Assembly (NCBI GenBank): GCA_023440945.1
Contig: JAEZRL010000473.1
Location: 1-24,862, forward strand
Direction: 5' to 3'
From: Bacteroidota bacterium
GTDB taxonomy: Bacteria > Bacteroidota > Bacteroidia > Chitinophagales > Chitinophagaceae
DNA length: 24,862 bases
The position numbers were made by a program, and so were the translations under genes. The number at the start of each line of letters is the position of its first letter. Position 1 is the first letter of the stretch. Positions 1 to 9,108 of this stretch are shown here, one piece after another. Below the pieces are notes generated by a model, which had not been told where the DNA came from, did no database searches, and was given only the letters and a program-made list of their open reading frames with translations.

Positions 1-907
1 GGCCGGCATGGCAGCTCATGCCATTCAGCCTTTAACGAATGCAACCACTTCTGCATTTGCATTGGTGTTGATGAATGCAGGGCTTACAAAAGGTTGGCCT
101 GTTGCTAAAGGGGGTTCTATTTCCATTGCCAGGGCACTTGCTTCTTATTTTATTTCATTAGGAGGAAGGATCGAAACAAATTTACATGTTCATTCTCTTC
201 AGCAGTTACCGTCATCTCATGCAGTGTTACTTGATGTAACACCAAAACAATTATTGAAGATAGCCGGCAACCAACTTTCATCTTTATACAAATGGCAATT
301 GAATAATTATCGCTATGGAATGGGTGTGTTTAAAATAGACTGGGCTTTGCGTGATGCGATTCCTTTTCAAGCAGATGTTTGCAGACAAGCAGGAACCATT
401 CATCTTGGAAATACTTTGGAAGAAATAGTTGCATCGGAGCAATTAACCTCACAGGGAAAACTTCCGGAAAAACCTTTTGTTTTATTAGCGCAACAAAGTT
501 TGTTTGATAGATCAAGAGTTCCAGACGAAAAGCAAACGGTTTGGGCTTATTGTCATGTTCCTAATGGCTCAACAGCAGATATGACAAATCAAATTGAAAT
601 GCAGGTTGAAAGATTTGCTCCGGGTTTTAGGGATTTGATAATCGGAAGACATACGATGAATGCTGCTCAAATGGAAGACTACAATTCAAATTATATCGGC
701 GGGGATATCAATGGCGGAATAATCGACATAAGGCAATTGTTTACTCGTCCGGCAATAAAATTATCACCTTATCGAACTTCTGCAAAAGGTATTTATATCT
801 GCTCGTCTTCAACGCCCCCGGGCGGAGGCGTTCATGGTATGTGCGGATACCATGCAGCTAAAAGAGCATTGAGAGATGTGTTTGATAAAAAAGTGGATTT
901 GGAATAA
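1..907 (+). CDS. NAD(P)/FAD-dependent oxidoreductase, phytoene-desaturase-like, C-terminal part
   Basis: The window opens inside this gene: the frame is open from base 2 (reading AGMAAHAIQPL), so the Met at base 8 is internal and not the start. About 301 C-terminal residues are present; the family is usually about 500 residues, so the N-terminal dinucleotide-binding Rossmann motif lies outside the window. The AGMAAH segment, the GGSISIARALASYFISLGG stretch (where this family checks substrate and cofactor) and the C-terminal SSSTPPGGGVHGMCGYHAAK, which resembles the FAD-contacting end of CrtI-type and related flavoproteins, support the call. The substrate cannot be told from this part. It could be a carotenoid desaturase relative or one of the many uncharacterised homologues. 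It converges on the broken gene at 939-2476 with only 31 bases between them. Confidence 0.8.
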   Translation, partial: AGMAAHAIQPLTNATTSAFALVLMNAGLTKGWPVAKGGSISIARALASYFISLGGRIETNLHVHSLQQLPSSHAVLLDVTPKQLLKIAGNQLSSLYKWQLNNYRYGMGVFKIDWALRDAIPFQADVCRQAGTIHLGNTLEEIVASEQLTSQGKLPEKPFVLLAQQSLFDRSRVPDEKQTVWAYCHVPNGSTADMTNQIEMQVERFAPGFRDLIIGRHTMNAAQMEDYNSNYIGGDINGGIIDIRQLFTRPAIKLSPYRTSAKGIYICSSSTPPGGGVHGMCGYHAAKRALRDVFDKKVDLE

Positions 908-938
908 TTCAGTTTGGGTTGATGAGAAGTCAAATATT

Positions 939-2476
939 TCATTTTTCCGGTTGAGCGCCATTCATCCATCCCTCGGTTTTCAATAATTCTACAAAACCCG
1001 GATCTTTTGTCGAAAGTGGAGGAATCCATGTGCCAAGATAATCCCTGTTCCACCAAAGATGTTGCGGATTACCCGGCTTTGCAAAACGATAGCGGTAAAG
1101 TGCAGCACGAATATATTTTGGTGGTTTGTCAGGAAAGGGATTTTCTGCAAACAGACTTATAGCGTTTCGGTCATTATGCAATAATTTCCAAACCAGGTTG
1201 TACGCCCACGGATAGTCATTAGGTGATGCCATTGCAGCAAACCACATTTGCCAGTCTAAACGTAACTGATTGGGTGCAATTTGGGGAGGCCTTTTATCCA
1301 GCAACACGGGTAATCCTTTATAGATATAAGGTTTCCAGTATGCACTGTCACTAAAATTATCATCGCTTGTTCCTTCAAATACAATGTTGTAACGCTCCTG
1401 TCCCACAGAGCCAAAGGCTCCGTAAGTATTTACAAGATCAAGCGGATCGAAAGATGTATTCATGATCTGTGTTGGAGAGATCATATTAAGTACAGGCTGA
1501 ATGCTAAGAAATGCAACAACTACGGTTACAGCCCATGCAGTGGTTAACATTGGTTTTGATTCAACTGCATTTTGGGCAGCAACTTGTGCTTTTCGTACCA
1601 AAGACTTAGGCAGAAGTTTTGACCAAAAAGCATCATCAAAACAAGCAAGAGCCGGAACGATTGTGAGCCAGTTTAAGAAAGAAAGATTACCACTAAGAAT
1701 CAAGGTAAATTGAAACAATATCATGACAACTCCTGCAATATATCTTCCCCATCTTGGCCAAAACGCAAACAGCGGCGCAACAAGCTCCGCGATCCAATTA
1801 AACCAAACGCCAATTCTTAATATAATGTGTGGAAGAAAGTGAAACCACCTACTCAGAGGACCTGGCATCGGTTGTGTTTCAAAATGATAGTACAAAGCAG
1901 TTGCGTTACGCCAGGTTTCATCGCCACGAATCTTGATCATGCCAGCGCCAAACATAATGCGAAAGATCAGCCATCGAAATAACACAATGATGGGGAAAGG
2001 TGTTGGTGTTTTGGGAAAGGGGCGCATATCGATCAAAGGGCATAAGAAAATGGCGAGAAAACCCGTCTCTGTTAATTGAATTTCCCAGCCATAGCCATAC
2101 CATTCCTGCCCTATGTGAATGAAGGACATGTACAGAAACCAGAGTATGGTCATAAGAGGCGCATTAGCAAAACCTACTACAACAATTAAGGAGAGTACGA
2201 AACCAATCCATGTACAATTAACAAAGCAGTGTCTGAGTGCCAGAACCAGAATAAAGAAGGTAATCGGAAAAATGCTGCAGAAGTTGAGCCCAGAGATGAG
2301 GTTATTTGCTTTGTAAAAATATTTATAGGAAGAAGGCCGTCAGAGCCGATCAGCGGCACAATTTGATTAATGGCAACAAGAAAGGCAATTGCATAAATAG
2401 CACCTAATAGCCTTAGAATAACAAAACGTGTTAGCCAGTAAGATGCATGTTTAACAATTGCCGTAGCAGGTTGCAT
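939..2476 (-). pseudogene. Lipase maturation factor (LMF1)-like membrane protein, frameshifted
   Basis: Two reading frames together make one protein of about 500 residues. The N-terminal part (2476 down to about 2200) contains YWLTRFVILRLLGAIYAIAF and PLIGSDGLLP, typical of the LMF1 family. It runs into a stop at 2186-2188. The -1 frame takes over without a break in family-like sequence (VLSLIVVVGFANAP, then LYMSFIHIGQEWYGYGWE and WRNATALYYHFETQPMP) and ends with DYLGTWIPPL. The change of frame falls at about 2195-2225. One base missing there explains it. No clear slippery heptamer is seen, so programmed slippage is unlikely; a sequencing error is possible. Several hydrophobic segments predict a polytopic membrane protein. 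A GTG at 2501-2503 is in frame upstream, but the ATG at 2474-2476 is the more natural start. LMF1 helps lipase folding in animals; the bacterial role is not established. Confidence 0.72.
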
Positions 2477-2749
2477 GTGATCTTTGGCGAGGGTACCTTC
2501 CACTTAAATTTTTTAAAATGAAAGTTAAAAATTATGTGTGTGTTAAAAAGCGGGAGTATCAAAAATTGAGGCGAGGGATTGATTGTTGGTTGGAGCTTTA
2601 TAAAATTCACTAGTAGAATAAAATATTTCAATCAACTTTGAATTTCAAAGTGCTTTTAAATATATTTATATTGCAATCTTTTTGGAAGAAGAGTGCTTAG
2701 ATAAAAGGCAGGACTAATTTTGAATAGCATCAAACTAAATTTCAAATCA

Positions 2750-3052
2750 ATGAAAACGAAAACATTTAGCGTTGTCACCTCTATATCAATGGTATTAACG
2801 CTTACGGTAGCAGCATGCAGCATTATTGGTGTTACTATCACTGGTATTTATCCGGCGATTACTGTGTTATTATTGATCACTTTAATTCCCATTGCTTCAA
2901 GGTTTTACGCTAAAAAAGTTATTAGCAAGTCCAATGGTTTTCAGAGAAATTATTACACAACACTCACCATTATTAATCTGCTGACCATCCTTGTTATACT
3001 ATGGATGACATTTGTGATTCTGGTTGATCGTGTTTTTCCAATGATCCTATAA
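2750..3052 (+). CDS. Small hypothetical membrane protein
   Basis: This is a 100-residue protein when started at the ATG at 2750; a TTG at 2720 would add 10 residues but is less likely. It is very hydrophobic, with about three membrane segments: residues 7-27, 30-50 and a C-terminal one near residues 76-95, with a basic loop (RFYAKKVISKS) between the second and third. I do not recognise the family and see no catalytic motif. It stands alone, between the divergent broken LMF-like gene and the convergent lpxD. The hydrophobic pattern and charged loop argue for a real gene, but the evidence is composition only. Confidence 0.5.
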   Translation: MKTKTFSVVTSISMVLTLTVAACSIIGVTITGIYPAITVLLLITLIPIASRFYAKKVISKSNGFQRNYYTTLTIINLLTILVILWMTFVILVDRVFPMIL

Positions 3053-3170
3053 TAGCAGTTTAGGGATGAATACTTCATGTGTAATCCTAACTAAGATCAG
3101 ATTAAATAACTGAACGCTTTTGCTTAAGGTTTAAAAGGCTGCGGCGTTCAGAACTCTGTTTGATGCCATG

Positions 3171-3212
3171 AAAACGAAACGTAAAAGTGAGTGACACAAC
3201 AGGCGAGGCCAT
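3171..3212 (+). repeat. Dispersed intergenic repeat, copy 1
   Basis: The core 3189-3212 matches 20934-20957 in the opposite orientation with two differences. Its TGACACAA (3192-3199) pairs with TTGTGTCA (3226-3233), making an imperfect hairpin between the convergent small membrane protein gene and lpxD, where it may also help end transcription. Confidence 0.65.
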
Positions 3213-3267
3213 GAAAAGCTCCGGCTTGTGTCATAATAATTAATACAGCATTTATTAAGACTAAAAA

Positions 3268-4320
3268 TTATGCATTTAGCCGCTCTGCCATTAATTGCTG
3301 AACCAGTTTCTCGAGGTCAGAAATACGTTTCTCCAATTGCGGAAGATTGCGGCTTACAGCCTGGCTTCGCAATGCACTTGTATAATCGTAAGCCGGTGAA
3401 CCGGTAACGGCACTGTTTGGGTTTTTGATAGATTTACTAACGCCACTTTGTGCATTAATTTTACTGCCATCCGCAATTTGAATATGGCCAACAATGCCCG
3501 CTTGTCCGCCAATCATAACATTGCTTCCAACTTTTGTGCTTCCACTAACACCGGCCTGCGCTGCAATAACAGTGTTGCTTCCTACTTCAACATTGTGCGC
3601 AACCTGTATAAGATTATCAAGTTTGGCGCCCCGTTTAATACGTGTTGAGCCAATGGTTGCACGATCAATAGTTGTGTTTGCGCCTATCTCTACATTATCT
3701 TCCACCACTACATTTCCCATTTGTGGTATTTTTTGATAAGAGCCATCAGCCTGCGGTGCAAAACCAAAACCATCACCTCCTATAATGGTACCAGCATGAA
3801 TAGTTACATTCTTCCCAATAACACAATCATGATAAATTTTTACACCGGCATGTATAGTTGTGTTATCATCCACCTGAACATTGTTGCCCAAAAAAACACC
3901 GGGATAAATTTTTGCATTGTTGCCAATGCGCACATTTTCGCTTAGGTAACTGAATGCTCCAACAAAAACTGCTTCGCCGAGTTTTACAGAAGAAGCAATA
4001 TAGCTTGGTTGCTGAATACCTGTTAAGGTTTGCTTCTTCATTTCTTCGTACTTACGCAGTAAAAGAGCAAAAGCAGAATAAGCATCTGCAACACGAATGA
4101 GTGTTGCGTTAACAGGTTGTTTCAGTTCGAGGTTTTCATTTACTATAATAACAGATGCATTGGTTGTATATAAATTATCCTCGTATTTCGGGTTGGCAAG
4201 AAAGGCTAATTCACTTTTTTGCGCTTCTTCAATTTTTCCAAAAGATGTTACCGTTGCAGTTGCATCACCTTCCACCTTTCCATCAATAAGCATTGCTATT
4301 TGTGCCGCACTGAATTCCAT
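3268..4320 (-). CDS. lpxD: UDP-3-O-(3-hydroxyacyl)glucosamine N-acyltransferase LpxD
   Basis: LpxD adds the second 3-hydroxyacyl chain to UDP-3-O-acylglucosamine in lipid A synthesis, using acyl-ACP, in the cytoplasm. The 350 residues fit the family. The N-terminal uridine-binding domain (residues 1-100) includes the FLANPKY motif. Residues 110-300 are a left-handed beta helix of hexapeptide repeats (for example IGNNAKIYPGVFLGNNVQV). The catalytic His lies in LIQVAHNVEVG at residue 242, preceded by IGANTTIDRATIG. The C-terminal helix (residues 325-347) is the usual trimer coiled coil. It lies 66 bases downstream of the HD-domain gene on the same strand and is probably cotranscribed with it. 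The lpxC/fabZ and lpxA genes often found next to it in Bacteroidota are not present downstream. Confidence 0.95.
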   Translation of the reverse strand: MEFSAAQIAMLIDGKVEGDATATVTSFGKIEEAQKSELAFLANPKYEDNLYTTNASVIIVNENLELKQPVNATLIRVADAYSAFALLLRKYEEMKKQTLTGIQQPSYIASSVKLGEAVFVGAFSYLSENVRIGNNAKIYPGVFLGNNVQVDDNTTIHAGVKIYHDCVIGKNVTIHAGTIIGGDGFGFAPQADGSYQKIPQMGNVVVEDNVEIGANTTIDRATIGSTRIKRGAKLDNLIQVAHNVEVGSNTVIAAQAGVSGSTKVGSNVMIGGQAGIVGHIQIADGSKINAQSGVSKSIKNPNSAVTGSPAYDYTSALRSQAVSRNLPQLEKRISDLEKLVQQLMAERLNA

Positions 4321-4386
4321 ATTCTTTTGCTTTTTGGTTAGCTGTAGGTATTGAAGAAGGAATGCATATCCAACTTCATATTCACG

Positions 4387-5595
4387 CTATTTTAGTTGGC
4401 AAATGTAGAATTTTTTAACAGGGGTTGAAAGGGTTTGATGAATAAGTGGGTTATCTACTTTTGAAATATCTCTTACACTTCCATCCTTGAATAAAATATT
4501 AATGCGTTCATCACCCATTTTATACGTTGTATTAACCGCTTCGCCGGTGAATACAAGATAAGATGCTTCGTTTGAAGAAAGATTCAACGATTTTGAAGTC
4601 TGTTCACATAAAGCATCAATAATTTCTGTTGAAACAGGCGAAGATTGTAAAGTACATTTCAATAACCTTCGGTTCAAAATACCTTTGCATAGTAATGATA
4701 AAACAGTATCTGGATGATTGCTCCAGCGTTTGATGGCAAACATCACATCATAATCATCCATACTGCAAAATATTTCTAATGACAGGTGATCCATTTTGTT
4801 GATGCGTGTGCTGATAAAATAATCAACAGGAGAATTTGTACGAAGCAATGCATCTTCTTCACTGTAAATAGCCCTCACTCTTTCAATAATTTTCACGAGC
4901 ATTTTTTCTGCTGCAAGAACGGTTTTGTGCAGGTACACCTGCCAGTACATTTGCCGTCTTGCAATTAGAAATTTTTCAACGCTGTAGATGCCTTTTTCTT
5001 CTATCATCAGTTCGCCATTATACACCGTAAGCATTTTTAAAATGCGGTCATAACCGATAACTCCCTCGCTAACGCCGGTAAAAAAACTGTCTCTTGTAAG
5101 ATAATCCATGCGGTCAACATCCAATTGCCCGCTCACCAGTTGCTGCAAAAAATGTTTGGAATAATTACCGGTGAAGATATCAATCGCAAGATTCAATTTG
5201 CCGTTTAGTTGTTCGTTCATCACCTGCATAATCTGCAGACTCAATTGTTCGTGGTGAACATTCGGAATGAGCACATTTTCCAGCGCATGAGAAAAAGGGC
5301 CATGACCGATATCGTGTAACAGGATCGCTGCCTTGACAGCCACATCTTCTTCCGGTGTTATAACAGCACCTTTGTTTCTAAGTTCATTTACAGCCTGGCA
5401 AATTAAATGATAAGCTCCGAGTGAATGATGAAGTCTTGTATGCACAGCACCGGGATAAACAAGCTGCGCCAAAGCCATCTGGTGGATGCGGCGAAGGCGC
5501 TGATAATACGGATGAGCGATTATTTCAAAAATCAATGGATGGGCGATAGTGATGAAGCCATAAACAGGATCGTTGATAATTTTTTGTTTTGTCAT
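4387..5595 (-). CDS. HD-domain phosphohydrolase
   Basis: About 402 residues from the ATG at 5593-5595; an in-frame TTG nine bases upstream is a weaker start. The start INDPVYGFI is typical of the dGTPase-related HD family. Metal-binding residues are visible: the early His in TRLHHSLGAYHL, the HD pair in AILLHDIGHGPFSHALE (residues 94-95 from the ATG), and a later Asp in QLDVDRMDYLTRDSFFTG. Members of this family hydrolyse phosphoester or nucleotide substrates; some are dGTP triphosphohydrolases, but the substrate here is unknown. The gene lies directly upstream of lpxD, an order I recall as common in Bacteroidota, which suggests an operon rather than a shared pathway. Confidence 0.88.
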   Translation of the reverse strand: MTKQKIINDPVYGFITIAHPLIFEIIAHPYYQRLRRIHQMALAQLVYPGAVHTRLHHSLGAYHLICQAVNELRNKGAVITPEEDVAVKAAILLHDIGHGPFSHALENVLIPNVHHEQLSLQIMQVMNEQLNGKLNLAIDIFTGNYSKHFLQQLVSGQLDVDRMDYLTRDSFFTGVSEGVIGYDRILKMLTVYNGELMIEEKGIYSVEKFLIARRQMYWQVYLHKTVLAAEKMLVKIIERVRAIYSEEDALLRTNSPVDYFISTRINKMDHLSLEIFCSMDDYDVMFAIKRWSNHPDTVLSLLCKGILNRRLLKCTLQSSPVSTEIIDALCEQTSKSLNLSSNEASYLVFTGEAVNTTYKMGDERINILFKDGSVRDISKVDNPLIHQTLSTPVKKFYICQLK

Positions 5596-5722
5596 CCTTA
5601 TCAAAATTAATCAAAACCGATTAACGTTCCGGTACTGTACTCCATTAACAACTATGTATCGAGAACCAATATAAAGAAGAAGGTGAAATGATAGGTAGAA
5701 TGAGTAATCAAATTTTGATTAT

Positions 5723-7693
5723 TCATTTGGAACCATTGTTCGGTGGATTGGTAGCAGCAGGCAAAGTACCTTCACGTCTTGCCTGGTCAAGCTTTTCGTA
5801 CCTGGAATTGTTGCTTATAAATTCCGGAATGATAACTTTCATCTGTTCCACACATTCCCAATCGTTACCCTTTCTTGCAGCAAGTACTAACTGATCAAGT
5901 GCCACTGAAACAAGATGATAGTCGCTGTAACGCACTTTTGCAATTTTGATCTTTTCATGGTGTGTAGGCAAAGTAGATTCAACAGAACTCAGCAGTTCTT
6001 CATATAATTTTTCTCCTGGACGTAAACCGGTATAAACGATCTTAATATCCACATCTGGTTTTAAACCTGCCAGGGTTATCATCTTCTTCGCAAGATCGGC
6101 GACCCTCACGGATTTACCCATGTCAAACACATAAATTTCTCCACCATTACCCATTACTCCGGCCTCCAATACTAATTGACAAGCTTCCGGTATGGTCATA
6201 AAATACCGGGTGATATCGGGATGCGTAACCGTTATTGGTCCACCCTTTTCTAATTGCGCTTTAAAACGGGGTATTACCGAGCCGTTAGAGCCAAGGACAT
6301 TACCAAAACGAGTAGTGATAAACAGGGTAGGACTTGCCTTTATGCCGGCAATGGAAGAATGTTTCTGGTGATAATCATTCAAGCCCTGTATGTACATTTC
6401 AGCCAAACGTTTTGATGCACCCATAATATTGGTAGGATTTACCGCTTTATCAGTAGAGATCATTACAAAGCGTTCTACACCATGTTCAACAGAAAGATCG
6501 GCAACTACTCTCGTTCCCCATACATTGTTTAGAATAGCTTCCTGGGGATGCGACTCCATCATTGGTACATGCTTATATGCTGCCGCATGAAAAACAATCT
6601 CAGGACTATACCTGTCGAACAGATACCTCATCCTTTTTACATCTGTAATGTTGCCGATAAATAATCTGTACGGGATTTTTCTTTCCGTATCCTCCGCCAG
6701 CTCAAGGCCGATAGCATGTAAAGGTGATTCGGCAATATCGCACAGGAGAATAAGCTCCGGTTCAAATCTTGTCACCTGTCTTACTATCTCACTGCCAATA
6801 GAACCTGCTGCCCCTGTTATTAATATCCGCTTTCCTTTCAGGGCAAAACTGATGCGTGAATTATGTGTTTGTATTGGAGCTCTTTCCAACAGGTCCTCAA
6901 TACGTATGTCTTTTACATCTTCTGATTTGAGAGATCCATCTAGCCATTTTGAAGCTGCTGTTAAATAAGATACTTTTATTCCCTTATCTACAAAAAAAGA
7001 AGCAATCTTGTTGCGTCTCTCAATGTTAATGTTTTTTATTGCGAAAATCAGCCGTCTCGCAGGATATTTTTCCGGTTGCCTTGCCAGTTCTCTGAAATTA
7101 ATGACCGGCACACCAAACAGGTTTTTCCCGGTAATAGTACGATTGTCATCCATAAAAGCGACGACTTTCCATTTTGATTTTACATCATGAGCCATTGCTT
7201 TAAATGCAGCCTGTCCCATGCTACCTGCACCAAAAATAATAACAGGTTCACGATCTATATTTACTGCGAGGCCAAATACGCCTTTGATACAAATCCGGAT
7301 ACCGGCAAGCAGAAAAAAGGAAGCAAAAAAATTGATGAGGATAACAGAGTTGGGAAGAATATGTGCACCATTATGGCCCATTGCCCAACCAATATTAACG
7401 GCAAGTAATAAAAAAGCCGCTATAAGGGAAGTATATAATAACTTCGCTGTATCATGTAGGGTAGTATGACGTATTAATTCTTTATAAGAGCCCGTAAGGA
7501 TAAAACTAAGCGAATACATGCCGAGGGTTAATACAATACCCGGCATAAAAAAATGGTACTCTATGTTTTCTGTCCTGAAATTGAACCGTAGCAAAAAAGA
7601 CATTATCACGCCAAAAAACACCAGCAACAGATCCATCAGGACGATCACCCAACGAGGCATGTACTTCAGGGTGAGTAAAGATTCAAACTTCAT
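5723..7693 (-). CDS. Membrane-anchored nucleotide-sugar 4,6-dehydratase (CapD/WbpM/PglF-like)
   Basis: This protein of 656 residues has the full WbpM/PglF layout. Four N-terminal membrane segments (about residues 14-35, 50-68, 85-104, 114-135) are followed by a first Rossmann fold (GAGSMG at 155-160) and a second, catalytic one (GAAGSIG at 294-300). The active-site region shows AAYKHVPMMES at 371-381 and STDKAVNPTNIMGASKR at 413-429, where Met replaces the usual SDR Tyr, as in the long membrane-bound dehydratases. The expected reaction converts UDP-GlcNAc to the 4-keto-6-deoxy sugar at the inner membrane. It follows a PLP aminotransferase by 70 bases on the same strand, so the two probably act in sequence. 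A TAAATTTG element at 7759-7766, overlapping the aminotransferase stop, could give it a second promoter. Confidence 0.92.
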   Translation of the reverse strand: MKFESLLTLKYMPRWVIVLMDLLLVFFGVIMSFLLRFNFRTENIEYHFFMPGIVLTLGMYSLSFILTGSYKELIRHTTLHDTAKLLYTSLIAAFLLLAVNIGWAMGHNGAHILPNSVILINFFASFFLLAGIRICIKGVFGLAVNIDREPVIIFGAGSMGQAAFKAMAHDVKSKWKVVAFMDDNRTITGKNLFGVPVINFRELARQPEKYPARRLIFAIKNINIERRNKIASFFVDKGIKVSYLTAASKWLDGSLKSEDVKDIRIEDLLERAPIQTHNSRISFALKGKRILITGAAGSIGSEIVRQVTRFEPELILLCDIAESPLHAIGLELAEDTERKIPYRLFIGNITDVKRMRYLFDRYSPEIVFHAAAYKHVPMMESHPQEAILNNVWGTRVVADLSVEHGVERFVMISTDKAVNPTNIMGASKRLAEMYIQGLNDYHQKHSSIAGIKASPTLFITTRFGNVLGSNGSVIPRFKAQLEKGGPITVTHPDITRYFMTIPEACQLVLEAGVMGNGGEIYVFDMGKSVRVADLAKKMITLAGLKPDVDIKIVYTGLRPGEKLYEELLSSVESTLPTHHEKIKIAKVRYSDYHLVSVALDQLVLAARKGNDWECVEQMKVIIPEFISNNSRYEKLDQARREGTLPAATNPPNNGSK

Positions 7694-7763
7694 GTGCGTC
7701 TTGTTATCGTTTTCGGCTGGGCTTAGGGCAAAAAAGGTGCGAAAAGTAGAATTTTACGCAAAT

Positions 7764-8891
7764 TTATCCAAGTAAATCTATAATTTTTTCAATTACTATA
7801 TTTAATTCATTCTCTGTCATATTACTGCCTGATGGTAAACAAAGGCCTCTTTCAAACAAATCTTCACTTATTCCTTCTCCATAATACAGCGCATCTTTGA
7901 AAACAGGCTGCAGATGCATGGGTTTCCACAAAGGTCGTGACTCAATGTTCTCCATCATAAGGCCTTCTCTTAATTTATTATTAATTAAGCCTTGAGAAGT
8001 ATTAAAAAGCAATGCAGTTAGCCATCTGTTACTAAACATTCCCTGAAGTTCGTGCTGGTAGCCAATATCCCAGGCACTTAAAGCAGATTTATACCTTTCA
8101 AATATCTCTCTTCTCCTGTTCACCCTTTCATCAAGCACCATCATTTGCCCTCTGCCAATGCCTGCACAAATATTGCTCATCCTGTAATTGTAACCGATCT
8201 GTGAGTGTTCATAATGAGGTGCTGCATCTCTTGCCTGTGTAGCGAGGAAACGAGCTTTTTCTATAAAAACCTTATTTTTCGATACCAAAGCGCCGCCTCC
8301 TGAAGTGGTAATAATTTTATTTCCGTTGAAGGAAAGAATGCTCATTTCACCAAAACTACCCATTTTACGATCTTGATAAACAGAGCCCAAAGCCTCGGCT
8401 GCATCTTCAATTACCGGTATCTCATAATTCTTTGCTACCCGTAAAATATCCTCCATCTTTGCTGGCATTCCGTATAAATGCACAGGAATTATTGCTTTCG
8501 GTTTTTTGCCTTTCGCCATCCGGTCCTTGATAGCTTCCTCCAACCAGTAAGGCGACATGTTCCAGGTATCCGGTTCGGAATCAATGAATACCGGCACAGC
8601 TCCCTGGTAAACAATAGGGTTAGCAGATGCCGAGAATGTCATGCTTTGGCATATTACCTCGTCTCCCTTTTCTACTCCTGTAATAATAAGAGCAAGATGC
8701 AAAGCTGCCGTACCTGAACTTAATGCAGCCACTTCTACTCCTTCACTAAGGTAATCTGCTATATCCTGTTCAAAACCATTAACATTCGGCCCTAATGGTG
8801 CAACCCAATTTGTTTTAAATGCCTCATTCACAAACACCTGCTCCTTTCCACCCATGTGGGGTGAGGAGAGCCAAATCCGTTTATTATTCAT
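7764..8891 (-). CDS. DegT/DnrJ/EryC1/StrS family PLP-dependent sugar aminotransferase
   Basis: 375 residues, the normal length for the family. The PLP-binding features are in place: SGTAALHLAL (59-68) for the phosphate, the Asp in EDAAEALGS (D163) that pairs with the pyridine ring, and Lys192 in SFNGNKIITTSGGG, which forms the Schiff base. The family transfers an amino group to a keto sugar nucleotide. With the 4,6-dehydratase just downstream, the likely product is a UDP-4-amino-4,6-dideoxy-N-acetylhexosamine, as made by Campylobacter PglF and PglE. No acetyltransferase (PglD-like) is seen here, so the final sugar is open. The exact sugar stereochemistry cannot be read from sequence. Confidence 0.92.
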   Translation of the reverse strand: MNNKRIWLSSPHMGGKEQVFVNEAFKTNWVAPLGPNVNGFEQDIADYLSEGVEVAALSSGTAALHLALIITGVEKGDEVICQSMTFSASANPIVYQGAVPVFIDSEPDTWNMSPYWLEEAIKDRMAKGKKPKAIIPVHLYGMPAKMEDILRVAKNYEIPVIEDAAEALGSVYQDRKMGSFGEMSILSFNGNKIITTSGGGALVSKNKVFIEKARFLATQARDAAPHYEHSQIGYNYRMSNICAGIGRGQMMVLDERVNRRREIFERYKSALSAWDIGYQHELQGMFSNRWLTALLFNTSQGLINNKLREGLMMENIESRPLWKPMHLQPVFKDALYYGEGISEDLFERGLCLPSGSNMTENELNIVIEKIIDLLG

Positions 8892-9033
8892 TAACCAGTA
8901 CCAGTTTGATAATTTTTTGCAAAGAACGTTAAGAATGAAAAGATGGCAAAGAATTCTTTAGTTGAGGAATAAAGATATTATGGTTAGATAAAGTACTTGA
9001 GTACTCTTTGCTTTTAGTCTTAGGCTGCAAGCA

Positions 9034-9069
9034 AAGAAAAGCCGCTTCAACCTGGAAGCGGCTTTTCTT
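9034..9069 (-). terminator. Strong hairpin terminator after the M16 pair
   Basis: A perfect 15-bp stem (9034-9048 with 9055-9069) with a six-base loop; the core GCCGCTTC pairs with GAAGCGGC. Its A-rich and T-rich arms make it usable from either side, but the only gene ending beside it is the second M16 peptidase on the minus strand, 40 bases away. Confidence 0.8.
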
Positions 9070-9108
9070 GTAAAAGACCAATTTAAATGATTGAATATGT
9101 TATCGTCC

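Noticed and set aside
2186..2230. Programmed -1 ribosomal frameshift in the LMF-like gene
   Set aside because: No X-XXY-YYZ slippery heptamer in the correct phase and no clear downstream structure; a one-base deletion or sequencing error is simpler.
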